Source: Utricularia gibba (Eukaryota; Streptophyta; Magnoliopsida; Lamiales; Lentibulariaceae). Taken from it: a stretch of DNA of 64,000 nucleotides. The stretch covers positions 1 through 64,000 of the forward strand of contig NEEC01000199.1 in NCBI GenBank assembly GCA_002189035.1, in the 5' to 3' direction. The translations under genes were made by a program, and so were the position numbers. The stretch's first letter is position 1. Each line of letters opens with the position of its first letter. Below are positions 11,367-24,452 of this stretch, piece by piece. The notes under the pieces were generated by a model. The model saw only the letters and a program-made list of their open reading frames with translations. It made no database searches and was not told where the DNA came from.

Positions 11367-14300
11367 ATGCATCAGAGCTCGAATTATCGCCTTATCTTAC
11401 CCTTCAGATGTGCCACAAATTGGCCACCACGTTCGCGACGATGAGTTTCGGAACACGAGAATCGACGCGATTGTGATTTTCGGCTTGCAAAAGATCTGCG
11501 TTTTATTGGGTGACGTGAAGTATGGGTTTTCGAGGCGATCTCTGAACAAGCTCTGGGTGTGTCCTACCCGCAGCCTCATGGTGGCCTTGCACACCGTTCG
11601 GTATTTCGCCATATCCTGAAAACCGTGATGAGTCACGCTGCGCCCGGCATACGTTTCGAACCCCTTTCCGTGCCGGTCAGCTTCCGTGTTGAAAGCTTCT
11701 TCGTCCGAGGATGCATCAGAGCTCGAATTATCGCCTTATAGTAGCCTTCAGATGTGCCACAAATTGGCCACCACGTTCGCGACGATGCGACTCGTAACAC
11801 AAGAATCGACGCGATTGTGATTTTCGCCTTGCAAAACATCTGCGTTTTATTGGTGACGTGAAGTATGGGTTTTCGAGGCGATCTCTGAACAAGCTCTAGG
11901 TGTGTTCCTACCCACAGCCTCATGGTGGCCTCGCACACCGTTCGGCATCTCGTCGATATCTTGAAGATCATGATGATTCACGCTGCGCCCCGGCATCTCG
12001 TTTCGAAGCCCGTTCCGAGCCGGTCATCTTCCGTATTGAAAGCTTCTTCATCCGAGGATGCATCAGAGCTCGAATTATCGCCTTATAGTAGCCTTCAGAT
12101 GTGCCACAAATTGGCCACCACGTTCGCGAGGATGCGACTCGGAAAACGAGAATCGACGCGATTGTGATTTTCGGGTTGCAAAACATCTGCGTTTTATTGG
12201 GTGACGTGAAGTATGGGTTTTCGAGGCGATCTCTGAACAAGCTCTAGGTGTGTTCTACCGCAGCCTCAAGGTGGCCTCGCACACCGTTGGTATTTCGGCC
12301 ATATCCTGAAAACCGTGATGAGTCACGCTGCGCCCGGCATACCCGTTTCGAACCCCTTTCGTGCCGGTCAGCTTCCGTGTTGAAAGCTTCTTCGTCCGAG
12401 GATGCATCAGAGCTCGAATTATCGCCTTATAGTAGCCTTCAGATGTGCCACAAATTGGCCACCACGTTCGCGACGATGCGACTCGTAACACAAGAATCGA
12501 CGCGATTGTGATTTCGCCTTGCAAAACATCTGCGTTTTATTGGGTGATGTGAAGTATGGGTTTTCGAGGCGATCTCTGACAAGCTCTAGGTGTGTTCCTA
12601 CCCAGCCTCATGGTGGCCTCGCACACCGTTCGGCTCGTCGATATCTTGAAGATCATGATGATTCACGCTGCGCCCGGCATCTCGTTTCGAAGCCCGTTCC
12701 GAGCCGGTCATCTTCCGTGTTGAAAGCTTCTTCATCGAGGATGCATCAGAGCTCGAATTATCGCCTTATAGTAGCCTTCAGATGTGCCACAAATTGGCCA
12801 CCACGTTCGCGACGATGCGACTCGGAACACGAGAAATCGACGCGATTGTGATTTTCGGCTTGCAAAGGATCTGCGTTTTATTGGATGACGTGAAGTATGG
12901 GTTTTCGAGCGATCTCTGAACAAGCTCTGGTGTGTCCCTACCCGCAGCCTCATGTGGCCTCGCACACCGTCGTATTTCGGCGATATCCTGAAAACCGTGA
13001 TGAGTCACACTGCGCCGGCATACCGTTTCGAACCCCTTTCCGTGCCGGTCAGCTTCCGTGTTGAAAGCTTCTTCGTCGAGGATGCATCAGAGCTTGAATT
13101 ATCGCCTTATCTTAGCCTTGAGATGTGCCACAAATTGGCAACCACGTTCGACGATCAGTTTCAGAACACGAGAATCGACGCGATTGTGATTTTCGGCTTG
13201 CAAAAGATCTGCGTTTTATTGGGTGACGTGAAGTATGGGTTTTCGAGGCGATCTCTAAACATGCTCTAGGTGTGTTCCTACCTGCAGCCTCATGGTGGCC
13301 TCGCACACCGTTCGGCATCTCGTCGATATCTTGAAGATCAAGATGAGTCACGCTGCGCCCGGCATACCGTTTCGAAGCCCGTTCCGAGCCGGTCATCTTC
13401 CGTGTTGAAAGCTTCTTCATCCGAGGATGCATCAGAGCTCGAATTATCGCCTTATCTTACCCTTCAGATGTGCCACAAATTGGCCACCACGTTCGCGACG
13501 ATGAGTTTCGGAACACGAGAATCGACGCGATTGTGATTTTCGGCTTGCAAAAGATCTGCGTTTTATTGGGTGACGTGAAGTATGGGTTTTCGAGCGATCT
13601 CTGAACAAGCTCTGGTGTGTCCCTACCCGCAGCCTCATGGTGGCCTCGCACACCGTTCGGCATCTCGTCGATATCTTGAAGATGATGATGTCACGCTGCG
13701 CCCGGCATCTCGTTTCGAAGCCCGTTTCCGAGCCGGTCATCTTCCGTGTTGAAAGCTTCTTCATCGAGGATGCATCAGAGCTCGAATTATCGCCTTATAG
13801 TAGCCTTCAGATGTGCCACAAATTGGCCACCACGTTCGCGACGATGCGACTCGGAACACGAGAATCGACGCGATTGTGATTTCGCCTTGCAAAACATCTG
13901 CGTTTTATTGGGTGACGTGAAGTATGGGTTTTCGAGGCGATCTCTGAACAAGCTCTAGGTGTGTTCCTACCCACAGCCTCATGGTGGCCTCGCACACCGT
14001 TCGGCATCTCGTCGATATCTTGAAGATCATGATGATTCACGCTGCGCCCGGCATCTCGTTTCGAAGCCCGTTCCGAGCCGGTCATTTCCGTGTTGAAAGC
14101 TTCTTCATCCGAGGATGCATCAGAGCTCGAATTATCGCCTTATAGTAGCCTTCAGATGTGCCACAAATTGGCCACCACGTTCGCGAGGATGCGACTCGGA
14201 ACATGAGAATCGACGCGATTGTGATTTTCGGCTTGCAAAGGATCTGCGTTTTATTGGATGACGGGAAGTATGGGTTTCGATGCGATCTCTGAATAAGCTC

Positions 14301-16867
14301 TGGGTGTGTGCCCTACCCGCAGCCTCATGGTGGCCTCGTACACCGTCGGTATTTCGGCGATATCCTGAAAACCGTGATGAGTCACACTGCGCTCGGCATA
14401 CCGTTTCGAACCCCTTTCCGTGCCGGTCAGCTTCCGTGTTGGAAGCTTCTTCGTACGAGGATGCATCAGAGCTTGAATTATCGCCTTATCTTAGCCTTCA
14501 GATGTGCCACAAATTGGCACCACGTTCGCGACGATGCGACTCGGAACACGAGAATCGACGCGATTGTGATTTTCGGCTTGCAAAACATCTGCGTTTTATT
14601 GGGTGATGTGAAGTATGGGTTTTCGAGGCGATCTCTGAACAAGCTCTAGGTGTGTTCCTACCCGCAGCCTCATGGTGGCCTCGCACACCGTTCGGTATTC
14701 GGCCATATCTGAAACCGTGATGAGTCACGCTGCGCCCGGCATACCGTTTCGAACCCCTTTCCGTGCCGGTCAGCTTCCGTGTTGAAAGCTTCTTCGTCCG
14801 AGGATGCATCAGAGCTCGAATTATCGCCTTAGTAGCCTTCAGATGTGCCACAAATTGGCCACCACGTTCGCGACGATGCGACTCGTAACACGAGAATCGA
14901 CGCGATTGTGATATTCGCCTTGCAAAACATCTGCGTTTTATTGGGTGATGTGAAGTATGGGTTTTCGAGGCGATCTCTGAACAAGCTCTAGGTGTGTTCC
15001 TACCCACAGCCTCATGGTGGCCTCGCACACCGTTCGGCATCTCGTCGATATCTTGAAGATCATGATGATTCACGCTGCGCCCGGCATCTCGTTTCGAAGC
15101 CCGTTCCGAGCCGGTCATCTTCCGTGTTGAAAGCTTCTTCATCCGAGGATGCATCAGAGCTCGAATTATCGCCTTATAGTAGCCTTCAGATGTGCCACAA
15201 ATTGGCCACCACGTTCGCGAGGATGCGACTCGGAAAACGAGAATCGACCGATTGTGATTTTCGGGTTGCAAAACATCTGCGTTTTATTGGGTGACGTGAA
15301 GTATGGGTTTTCGAGGCGATCTCTGAACAAGCTCTAGGTGTGTTCCTACCCAGCCTCAAGGTGGCTCGCACACCGTTTGGTATTTCGGCCATATCCTGAA
15401 AACCGTGATGAGTCGCTGCGCCCGGCATACCGTTTCGAACCCCTTTCCGTGCCGGTCAGCTTCCGTGTTAAAGCTTCTTCGTCGAGGATGCATCAGAGCT
15501 CGAATTATCGCCTTATAGTAGCCTTCAGATGTGCCACAAATTGGCCACCACGTTCGCGACGATGCGACTCGTAACACGAGAATCGACGCGATTGTGATAT
15601 TCGGCTTGCAAAACATCTGCGTTTTATTGGGTGACGTGAAGTATGGGTTTTCGAGGCGATCTCTGAACAAGCTCTAGGTGTGTTCCTACCCACAGCCTCA
15701 TGGTGGCCTCGCACACCGTTCGGCATCTCGTCGATATCTTGAAGATCATGATGATTCACGCTGCGCCCGGCATCTCGTTTCGAAGCCCGTTCCGTGCCGG
15801 TCATCTTCCGTGTTGAAAGCTTCTTCATCCGAGGATGCATCAGAGCTCGAATTATCGCCTTATAGTAGCCTTCAGATGTGCCACAAATTGGCCACCACGT
15901 TCGCGAGATGCGACTCGGAACAGAGAATCGACGCGATTGTGATTTTCGGCTTGCAAAACATCTGCGTTTTATTGGATGACGTGAAGTATGGGTTTTCGAG
16001 CGATCTCTGAAACAAGCTCTGGTGTGTCCCTACCCGCAGCCTCATGGGGGCCTCGCACACCGTTCGGTATTTCGGCGATATCCTGAAAACCGTGATGAGT
16101 CACGCTGCGCCCGGCATACCGTTTCGAACCCCTTTCCGTGCCGTCAGCTTCTGTGTTGAAAGCTTCTTCGTCCAGGATGCATCAGAGCTCAATTATCGCC
16201 TTATATTAGCCTTTAGATGTGCCACAAATTGGCACCACGTTCGCGACGATGCGACTCGGAAAACGAGAATCGACGCGATTTTGATTTTCGGGTTGCAAAA
16301 CATCTGCGTTTTATTGGGTGATGTGAAGTATGGGTTTTCGAGGCGATCTCTGAACAAGCTCTAGGTGTGTTCATACCCACAGCCTCATGGTGGCCTCGCA
16401 CACCGTTCGGTATTTCGGCCATATCTTGAAAACCGTGATGAGTCACGCTGCGCCCGGCATACCGTTTCGAACCCCTTTCTGTGCCGGTCAGCTTCCGTGT
16501 TGAAAGCTTCTTCGTCCGAGGATGCATCAGAGCTCGAATTATCGCCTTATAGTAGCCTTCAGATGTGCCACAAATTGGCCACCACGTTCGCGACGATGCG
16601 ACTCGTAACACGAGAATCGACGCGATTGTGATTTTCGGCTTGCAAAACATCTGCGTTTTATTGGGTGATGTGAAGTATGGGTTTTCGAGGCGATCTCTGA
16701 ACAAGCTCTAGGTGTGTTCCTACCCACAGCCTCATGGTGGCCTCGCACACGTTCGGCATCTCGTCGATATCTTGAAGATCATGATGATTCACGCTGCGCC
16801 CGGCATCTCGTTTCGAAGCCCGTTCCGAGCCGGTCATCTTCCGTGTTGAAAGCTTCTTCATCCGAGG

Positions 16868-17213
16868 ATGCATCAGAGCTCGAATTATCGCCTTATTGTA
16901 GCCTTCAGATGTGCCACAAATTGGCCACCACGTTCGCGAGGATGCGACTCGGAAAACGAGAATCGACCGATTGTGATTTTCGGGTTGCAAAACATCTGCG
17001 TTTTATTGGGTGACGTGAAGTATGGGTTTTCGAGGCGATCTCTGAACAAGCTCTAGGTGTGTTCCTACCCGCAGCCTCAAGGTGGCCTCGCACACCGTTT
17101 GGTATTTTGGCCATATCCTGAAAACCGTGATGAGTCACGCTGCGCCCGGCAAACCGTTTCGAACCCCTTTCTGTGCCGGTCAGCTTCCGTGTTGAAAGCT
17201 TCTTCGTCCGAGG
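16868..17213. repeat. Type monomer of subtype H
   Basis: Diagnostic run: GCGAGGATG, GGAAAACGAG, GACCGATTG, CGGGTTGC, AAAACATCTG, CTAGGTGTGTTCC, TCAAGGTGG, TTTGGTATTTTGGCC, ATATCCTGAAAACCGTG, CCCTTTCTGTGCC and GGTCAGC. H is the usual closing monomer of the HOR from 17 to 27.5 kb. Confidence 0.7.
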
Positions 17214-18598
17214 ATGCATCAGAGCTCGAATTATCGCTTATAGTAGCCTTCAGATGTGCCACAAATTGGCCACCACGTTCGCGAGGATGCGACTCGGAAC
17301 ATGAGAATCGACGCGATTGTGATTTTCGGCTTGCAAAGGATCTGCGTTTTATTGGATGACGGGAAGTATGGGTTTTCGATGCGATCTCTGAACAAGCTCT
17401 GGGTGTGTCCCTACCCGCAGCCTCATAGTGGCCTCGTACACCGCTCGGTATTTCGGCGATATCCTGAAAACCGTGATGAGTCACACTGCGCTCGCATACC
17501 GTTTCGAACCCCTTTCCGTGCCGGTCAGCTTCCGTGTTGGAAGCTTCTTCGTACGAGGATGCATCACAGCTTGAATTATCGCCTTATCTTAGCCTTGAGA
17601 TGTGCCACAAATTGGCAACCACGTTCGCGACGATCAGTTTCAGAACACGAGAATCGACGCGATTGTGATTTTCGGCTTGCAAAAGATCTGCGTTTATTGG
17701 GTGACGTGAAGTATGGGTTTTCGAGGCGATCTCTAAACATGCTCTAGGTGTGTTCCTACCTGCAGCCTCATGGTGGCCTCGCACACCGTTCGGCATCTCG
17801 TCGATATCTTGAAGATCAAGATGAGTCACGCTGCGCCCGGCATACCGTTTCGAAGCCCGTTCCGAGCCGGTCATCTTCCGTGTTGAAAGCTTCTTCATCC
17901 GAGGATGCATCAGAGCTCGAATTATCGCCTTATCTTACCCTTCAGATGTGCCACAAAATTGGCCACCACGTTCGCGACGATGAGTTTCGGAACACGAGAA
18001 TCGACGCGATTGTGATTTTCGGCTTGCAAAAGATCTGCGTTTTATTGGGTGACGTGAAGTATGGGTTTTCGAGGCGATCTCTGAACAAGCTCTGGGTGTG
18101 TCCCTACCCGCAGCCTCATGGTGGCCTTGCACACCGTTCGGCATCTCGTCGATATCTTGAAGATCATGATGATTCACGCTGCGCCCGGCATCTCGTTTCG
18201 AAGCCCGTTCCGAGCCGGTCATCTTCCGTATTGAAAGCTTCTTCATCCGAGGATGCATCAGAGCTCGAATTATCGCCTTATAGTAGCCTTCAGATGTGCC
18301 ACAAATGGCCACCACGTTCGCGAGGATGCGACTCGGAAAACGAGAATCGACCCGATTGTGATTTTCGGGTTGCAAAACATCTGCGTTTTATTGGGTGACG
18401 TGAAGTATGGGTTTTCGAGGCGATCTCTGAACAAGCTCTAGGTGTGTTCCTACCCGCAGCCTCATGGTGGCCTCGCACACCGTTTGGTATTTCGGCCATA
18501 TCCTGAAAAACCGTGATGAGTCACGCTGCGCCCGGCATACCGTTTCGAACCCTTTCTGTGCCGGTCAGCTTCCGTGTTGAAAGCTTCTTCGTCCGAGG
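17214..18598. repeat. HOR unit 1, D-E-F-H
   Basis: Four monomers, 1,385 bp. D has CATAGTGG, CTCGTACACC and GTACGAGG. E (17,559) has GATCAGTTTC, CTAAACATG and a CTGCAG at 17,760. F (17,905) has TATCTTACCC, GATGAGTTTC and GGCCTTGCAC. H (18,253) has GCGAGGATG, GGAAAACGAG and CGGGTTGC. This is the clearest example of the regular unit. Confidence 0.8.
17905..18252. repeat. Type monomer of subtype F
   Basis: Diagnostic run: TATCTTACCC, GATGAGTTTCGG, AAAAGATCTG, CTGGGTGTGTCCC, GGCCTTGCAC, ATCATGATGATTC, GGCATCTCG, CCGTATTGAAAG and TTCATCC. It carries one extra A in CACAAAATTGG. F follows E throughout the HOR region. Confidence 0.72.
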
Positions 18599-19973
18599 AT
18601 GCATCAGAGCTCGAATTATCGCCTTATAGTAGCCTTCAGATGTGCCACAAATTGGCCACCACGTTCGCGACGATGCGACTCGTAACACAAGAATCGACGC
18701 GATTGTGATATTCGGCTTGCAAAGGATCTGCGTTTTATTGGATGACGGGAAGTATGGGTTTTCGATGCGATCTCTGAACAAGCTCTGGTGTGTCCCTACC
18801 CGCAGCCTCATAGGCCTCGTACACCGCTCGGTATTTCGGCGATATCCTGAAAACCGTGATGAGTCACACTGCGCTCGGCATACCGTTTCGAACCCCTTTC
18901 CGTGCCGGTCAGCTTCCGTGTTGAAGCTCTTCGTACGAGGATGCATCAGAGCTTGAATTATCGCCTTATCTTAGCCTTCAGATGTGCCACAAATTGGCAC
19001 CACGTTCGCGACGATCAGTTTCGGAACACGAGAATCGACGCGATTGTGATTTTCGGCTTGCAAAAGATCTGCGTTTTATTGGGTGACGTGAAGTATGGGT
19101 TTTCGAGGCGATCTCTAAACAGCTCTAGGTGTGTTCCTACCCGCAGCCTCATGGTGGCCTCGCACACCGTTCGGCATCTCGTCGATATCTTGAAGATCAA
19201 GATGAGTCACGCTGCGCCCGGCATACCGTTTCGAAGCCCGTTCCGAGCCGGTCATCTTCCGTGTTGAAAGCTTCTTCATCCGAGGATGCATCAGAGCTCG
19301 AATTATCGCCTTTATCTTAGCCTTCAGATGTGCCACAAATTGGCCACCACGTTCGCGACGATGACTCGGAACACGAGAATCGACGCGATTGTGATTTTCG
19401 GCTTGCAAAAGATCTGCGTTTTATTGGGTGACGTGAAGTATGGGTTTTCGAGGCGATCTCTGAACAAGCTCTGGGTGTGTCCTACCCGCAGCCTCATGGT
19501 GGCCTCGCACACCGTTCGGCATCTCGTCGATATCTTGAAGATCGTGATGATTCACGCTGCGCCCGGCATCCGTTTCGAAGCCCGTTCCGAGCCGGTCAGC
19601 TTCCGTGTTGAAAGCTTCTTCATCCGAGGATGCATCAGAGCTCGAATTATCGCCTTATAGTAGCCTTCAGATGTGCCACAAATTGGCCACCACGTTCGCG
19701 ACGATGCGACTCGAAAACGAGAATCGACGCGATTGTGATTTTCGGTTGCAAAACATCTGCGTTTTATTGGGTGACGTGAAGTATGGGTTTTCGAGGCGAT
19801 CTCTGAACAAGCTCTAGGTGTGTTCCTACCCGCAGCCTCAGGTGGCCTCGCACACCGTTTGGTATTTCGGCGATATCCTGAAAACCGTGATGAGTCACGC
19901 TGCGCCCGGCATACCGTTTCGAACCCCTTTCCGTGCCGGTCAGCTTCCGTGTTGAAAGCTTCTTCGTCCGAGG
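18599..19973. repeat. HOR unit 2, D-E-F-H
   Basis: Four monomers, 1,375 bp. The D monomer begins with G-like bases (CTCGTAACAC) and turns D-like at AAAGGATCTG, so the subtype switch lies inside a monomer. E (18,941) keeps GATCAGTTTC and CTAAACAGC. F (19,286) has GACTCGG in place of GAGTTTCGG. H (19,630) has CAGGTGG, intermediate between CATGGTGG and CAAGGTGG. Confidence 0.72.
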
Positions 19974-21354
19974 ATGCATCAGAGCTCGAATTATCGCCTT
20001 ATAGTAGCCTTCAGATGTGCCACAAATTGGCCACCACGTTCGCGACGATGCGACTCGAACACGAGAATCGACGCGATTGTGATTTCGGCTTGCAAAGGAT
20101 CTGCGTTTTATTGGGATGACGGGAAGTATGGGTTTTCGATGCGATCTCTGAACAAGCTCTCTGGTGTGTCCCTACCCGCAGCCTCATGGTGGCCTCGCAC
20201 ACCGCTCGGTATTTCGGCGATATCCTGAAAACCGTGATGAGTCACGCTGCGCCGGCATACCGTTTCGAACCCCTTCCGTGCCGGTCAGCTTCCGTGTTGA
20301 AAGCTTCTTCGTCCGAGGATGCATCAGAGCTTGAATTATCGCCTTATCTTAGCCTTCAGATGTGCCACAAATTGGCACCACGTTCGCGACGATCGTTTCG
20401 AACACGAGAATCGACGCGATTGTGATTTTCGGCTTGCAAAAGATCTGCGTTTTATTGGGTGACGTGAAGTATGGGTTTTCGAGGCGATCTCTAAACAAGC
20501 TCTAGGTGTGTTCCTACCTGCAGCCTCATGGTGGCCTCGCACACCGTTCGGCATCTCGTCGATATCTTGAAGATCAAGATGAGTCACGCTGCGCCCGGCA
20601 TACCGTTTCGAAGCCCGTTCCGAGCCGGTCATCTTCCGTGTTGAAAGCTTCTTCATCCGAGGATGCATCAGAGCTCGAATTATCGCCTTATCTTAGCCTT
20701 CAGATGTGCCACAAATTGGCCACCACGTTCGCGACGATGAGTTTCGGAACACGAGAATCGACGCGATTGTGATTTTCGGCTTGCAAAAGATCTGCGTTTT
20801 ATTGGGTGACGTGAAGTATGGGTTTTCGAGGCGATCTCTGAACAAGCTCTGGGTGTGTCCCTACCCGCAGCCTCATGGTGGCCTTGCACACCGTTCGGCA
20901 TTCGTCGATATCTGAAGATCATGATGATTCACGCTGCGCCCGGCATCCGTTTCGAAGCCCGTTCCGAGCCGGTCATCTTCCGTATTGAAAGCTTCTTCGT
21001 CCGAGGATGCATCAGAGCTCGAATTATCGCCTTATAGTAGCCTTCAGATGTGCCACAAATTGGCCACCACGTTCGCGAGGATGCGACTCGGAAAACGAGA
21101 ATCGACCCGATTGTGATTTTCGGGTTGCAAAACATCTGCGTTTTATTGGGTGACGTGAAGTATGGGTTTTCGAGGCGATCTCTGAACAAGCTCTAGGTGT
21201 GTTCCTACCCACAGCCTCATGGTGGCCTCGCACACCGTTCGGCATCTCGTCGATATCTTGAAGATCATGATGATTCACGCTGCGCCCGGCATCTCGTTTC
21301 GAAGCCCGTTCCGAGCCCGGTCATCTTCCGTGTTGAAAGCTTCTTCATCCGAGG
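19974..21354. repeat. HOR unit 3, D-E-F-H
   Basis: Four monomers, 1,381 bp. E (20,319) carries CTGCAG at 20,518 and GAGCTTG in place of GAGCTCG. F (20,663) has GAGTTTCGG and GGCCTTGCAC. H (21,007) begins H-like (GCGAGGATG, CGGGTTGC) and ends G-like (ACCCACAG, ATGATGATTC), so it is a within-monomer hybrid. Confidence 0.75.
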
Positions 21355-22734
21355 ATGCATCAGAGCTCGAATTATCGCCTTATAGTAGCCTTCAGATGTG
21401 CCACAAATTGGCCACCACGTTCGCGACGATGCGACTCGGAACACAAGAATCGACGATTGTGATTTCGCTTGCAAAGGATCTGCGTTTTATTGGATGACGG
21501 GAAGTATGGGTTTTCGATGCGATCTCTGAACAAGCTCTGGGTGTGTCCCTACCCGCAGCCTCATAGTGGCCTCGTACACCGCTCGGTATTTCGGCGATAT
21601 CCTGAAAACCGTGATGAGTCACACTGCGCTCGCATACCGTTTCGAACCCCTTTCCGTGCCGGTCAGCTTCCGTGTTGGAAGCTTCTTCGTACGAGGATGC
21701 ATCAGAGCTTGAATTATCGCCTTATCTTAGCCTTCAGATGTGCCACAAATTGGCAACCACGTTCGCGACGATCAGTTTCGGAACACGAGAATCGACGCGA
21801 TTGTGATTTTCGGCTTGCAAAAGATCTGCGTTTTATTGGGTGACGTGAAGTATGGGTTTTCGAGGCGATCTCTAAACAGCTCTAGGTGTGTTCCTACCTG
21901 CAGCCTCATGGTGGCCTCGCACACCGTTCGGCATCTCGTCGATATCTTGAAGATCAAGATGAGTCACGCTGCGCCCGGCATACCGTTTCGAAGCCCGTTC
22001 CGAGCCGGTCATCTTCCGTGTTGAAAGCTTCTTCATCCGAGGATGCATCAGAGCTCGAATTATCGCCTTATCTTAGCCTTCAGATGTGCCACAAATTGGC
22101 CACCACGTTCGCGACGATGAGTTTCGGAACACGAGAATCGACGCGATTGTGATTTTCGGCTTGCAAAAGATCTGCGTTTTATTGGGTGACGTGAAGTATG
22201 GGTTTTCGAGGCGATCTCTGAACAAGCTCTGGGTGTGTCCCTACCCGCAGCCTCATGGTGGCCTTGCACACCGTTCGGCATCTCGTCGATATCTTGAAGA
22301 TCATGATGATTCACGCTGCGCCCGGCATCTCGTTTCGAAGCCCGTTCCGAGCCGGTCATCTTCCGTATTGAAAGCTTCTTCATCCGAGGATGCATCAGAG
22401 CTCGAATTATCGCCTTATAGTAGCCTTCAGATGTGCCACAAATTGGCCACCACGTTCGCGAGGATGCGACTCGGAAAACGAGAATCGACCCGATTGTGAT
22501 TTTCGGTTGCAAAACATCTGCGTTTTATTGGGTGACGTGAAGTATGGGTTTTCGAGGCGATCTCTGAACAAGCTCTAGGTGTGTTCCTACCCGCAGCCTC
22601 AAGGTGGCCTCGCACACCGTTTGGTATTTCGGCCATATCCTGAAAACCGTGATGAGTCACGCTGCGCCCGGCATACCGTTTCGAACCCCTTTCGTGCCGG
22701 TCAGCTTCCGTGTTGAAAGCTTCTTCGTCCGAGG
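21355..22734. repeat. HOR unit 4, D-E-F-H
   Basis: Four monomers, 1,380 bp. D has CATAGTGG, CTCGTACACC and GTACGAGG. E (21,697) has GGCAACC, GATCAGTTTC and a CTGCAG at 21,898. F (22,043) has GAGTTTCGG and GGCCTTGCAC. H (22,390) has GGAAAACGAG, CAAGGTGG and CGGCCATATCC. E and F here look nearly identical to those of unit 3, indicating recent amplification. Confidence 0.8.
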
Positions 22735-24452
22735 ATGCATCAGAGCTCGAATTATCGCCTTATAGTAGCCTTCAGATGTGCCACAAATTGGCCACCACGT
22801 TCGCGACGATGCGACTCGAACACAAGAATCGACGCGATTGTGATTTCGGCTTGCAAAGGATCTGCGTTTTATTGGTGACGTGAAGTATGGGTTTTCGATG
22901 CGATCTCTGAACAAGCTCTGGGTGTGTCCTACCCGCAGCCTCATGGTGGCCTCACACCGTTCGGTATTTCGGCGATATCCTGAAAAACCGTGATGAGTCA
23001 CGCTGCGCCCGGCATACCGTTTCGAACCCCTTTCCGTCCGGTCAGCTTCCGTGTTTGAAGCTTCTTCGTCCGAGGATGCATCAGAGCTTGAATTATCGCC
23101 TTATCTTAGCCTTCAGATGTGCCACAAATTGGCCACCACGTTCGCGACGATGCGTTTCGAACACGAGAATCGACGCGATTGTGATTTTCGGCTTGCAAAA
23201 GATCTGCGTTTTATTGGGTGACGTGAAGTATGGGTTTCGAGGCGATCTCTAACAAGCTCTAGGTGTGTTCCTACCGCAGCCTCATGGTGGCCTCGCACAC
23301 CGTTCGGCATCTCGTCGATATCTTGAAGATCAAGATGAGTCACGCTGCGCCCGGCATACCGTTTCGAACCCCGTTCCGAGCCGGTCATCTTCCGTGTTGA
23401 AAGCTTCTTCATCCGAGGATGCATCAGAGCTCGAATTATCGCCTTATCTTAGCCTTCAGATGTGCCACAAATTGGCCACCACGTTCGCGACGATGCGACT
23501 CGGAACACGAGAATCGACGCGATTGTGATTTTCGGCTTGCAAAAGATCTGCGTTTTATTGGGTGACGTGAAGTATGGGTTTTCGAGGCGATCTCTGAACA
23601 AGCTCTGGGTGTGTCCCTACCCGCAGCCTCATGGTGGCCTCGCACACCGTTCGGCATCTCGTCGATATCTTGAAGATCATGATGATTCACGCTGCGCCCG
23701 GCATCCGTTTCGAAGCCCGTTCCGAGCCGGTCATCTTCCGTGTTGAAAGCTTCTTCATCCGAGGATGCATCAGAGCTCGAATTATCGCCTTATAGTAGCC
23801 TTCAGATGTGCCACAAATTGGCCACCACGTTCGCGACGATGCGACTCGGAAAACGAGAATCGACGATTGTGATTTTCGGTTGCAAAACATCTGCGTTTTA
23901 TTGGGTGACGTGAAGTATGGGTTTTCGAGGCGATCTCTGAACAAGCTCTAGGTGTGTTCCTACCCGCAGCCTCAAGGTGGCCTCGCACACCGTTTGGTAT
24001 TTCGGCCATATCCTGAAAACCGTGATGAGTCACGCTGCGCCCGGCATACCGTTTCGAACCCCTTTCGTGCCGGTCAGCTTCCGTGTTGAAAGCTTCTTCG
24101 TCCGAGGATGCATCAGAGCTCGAATTATCGCCTTATAGTAGCCTTCAGATGTGCCACAAATTGGCCACCACGTTCGCGACGATGCGACTCGTAACACGAG
24201 AATCGACGCGATTGTGATTTCGGCTTGCAAAACATCTGCGTTTTATTGGGTGATGTGAAGTATGGGTTTTCGAGGCGATCTCTGAACAAGCTCTAGGTGT
24301 GTTCCTACCCACAGCCTCATGGTGGCCTCGCACACCGTTCGGCATCTCGTCGATATCTTGAAGATCATGATGATTCACGCTGCGCCCGGCATCTCGTTTC
24401 GAAGCCCGTTCCGAGCCGGTCATCTTCCGTGTTGAAAGCTTCTTCATCGAGG
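22735..24452. repeat. HOR unit 5, five-monomer form D-E-F-H-G
   Basis: Five monomers, 1,718 bp. The extra copy at 24,108 is G type (CTCGTAACAC, GGGTGATGTG, ACCCACAG, ATGATGATTC). D has weakened diagnostics (GGTGACGTG with CGATGCG). E (23,076) retains GAGCTTG but has GCGTTTCG in place of CAGTTTC. Confidence 0.7.

Larger units (their letters stand above)
4489..17213. repeat. Irregular HOR block, monomers 14-50
   Basis: D-type monomers recur at anchors 4489, 5867, 6541, 7918, 8603, 10325, 10674, 12741, 14115 and (D-like) 15835. Spacing in monomers is therefore 4, 2, 4, 2, 5, 1, 6, 4 and 5. Runs read D-E-F-G (4489-5866), D-EF hybrid (5867-6540), D-E-F-G (6541-7917), D-EF hybrid (7918-8602), D-E-F-H-G (8603-10324), D alone (10325-10673), D-E-F-G-H-G (10674-12740), D-E-F-G (12741-14114), D-EH hybrid-G-H-G (14115-15834) and D-like-H-G-H (15835-17213). 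The order D then E then F is kept, while hybrid E/F monomers shorten some units. That fits repeated unequal exchange between neighbouring copies. Confidence 0.7.

Noticed and set aside
14498-15271. Open frame of about 257 codons on the minus strand, and others of 200-225 codons elsewhere
   Set aside because: They are satellite sequence read through two or more monomers only because indels switch frames past the regular stops. There is no start context, domain or conserved protein, and the same peptide pieces recur in all frames along the array.
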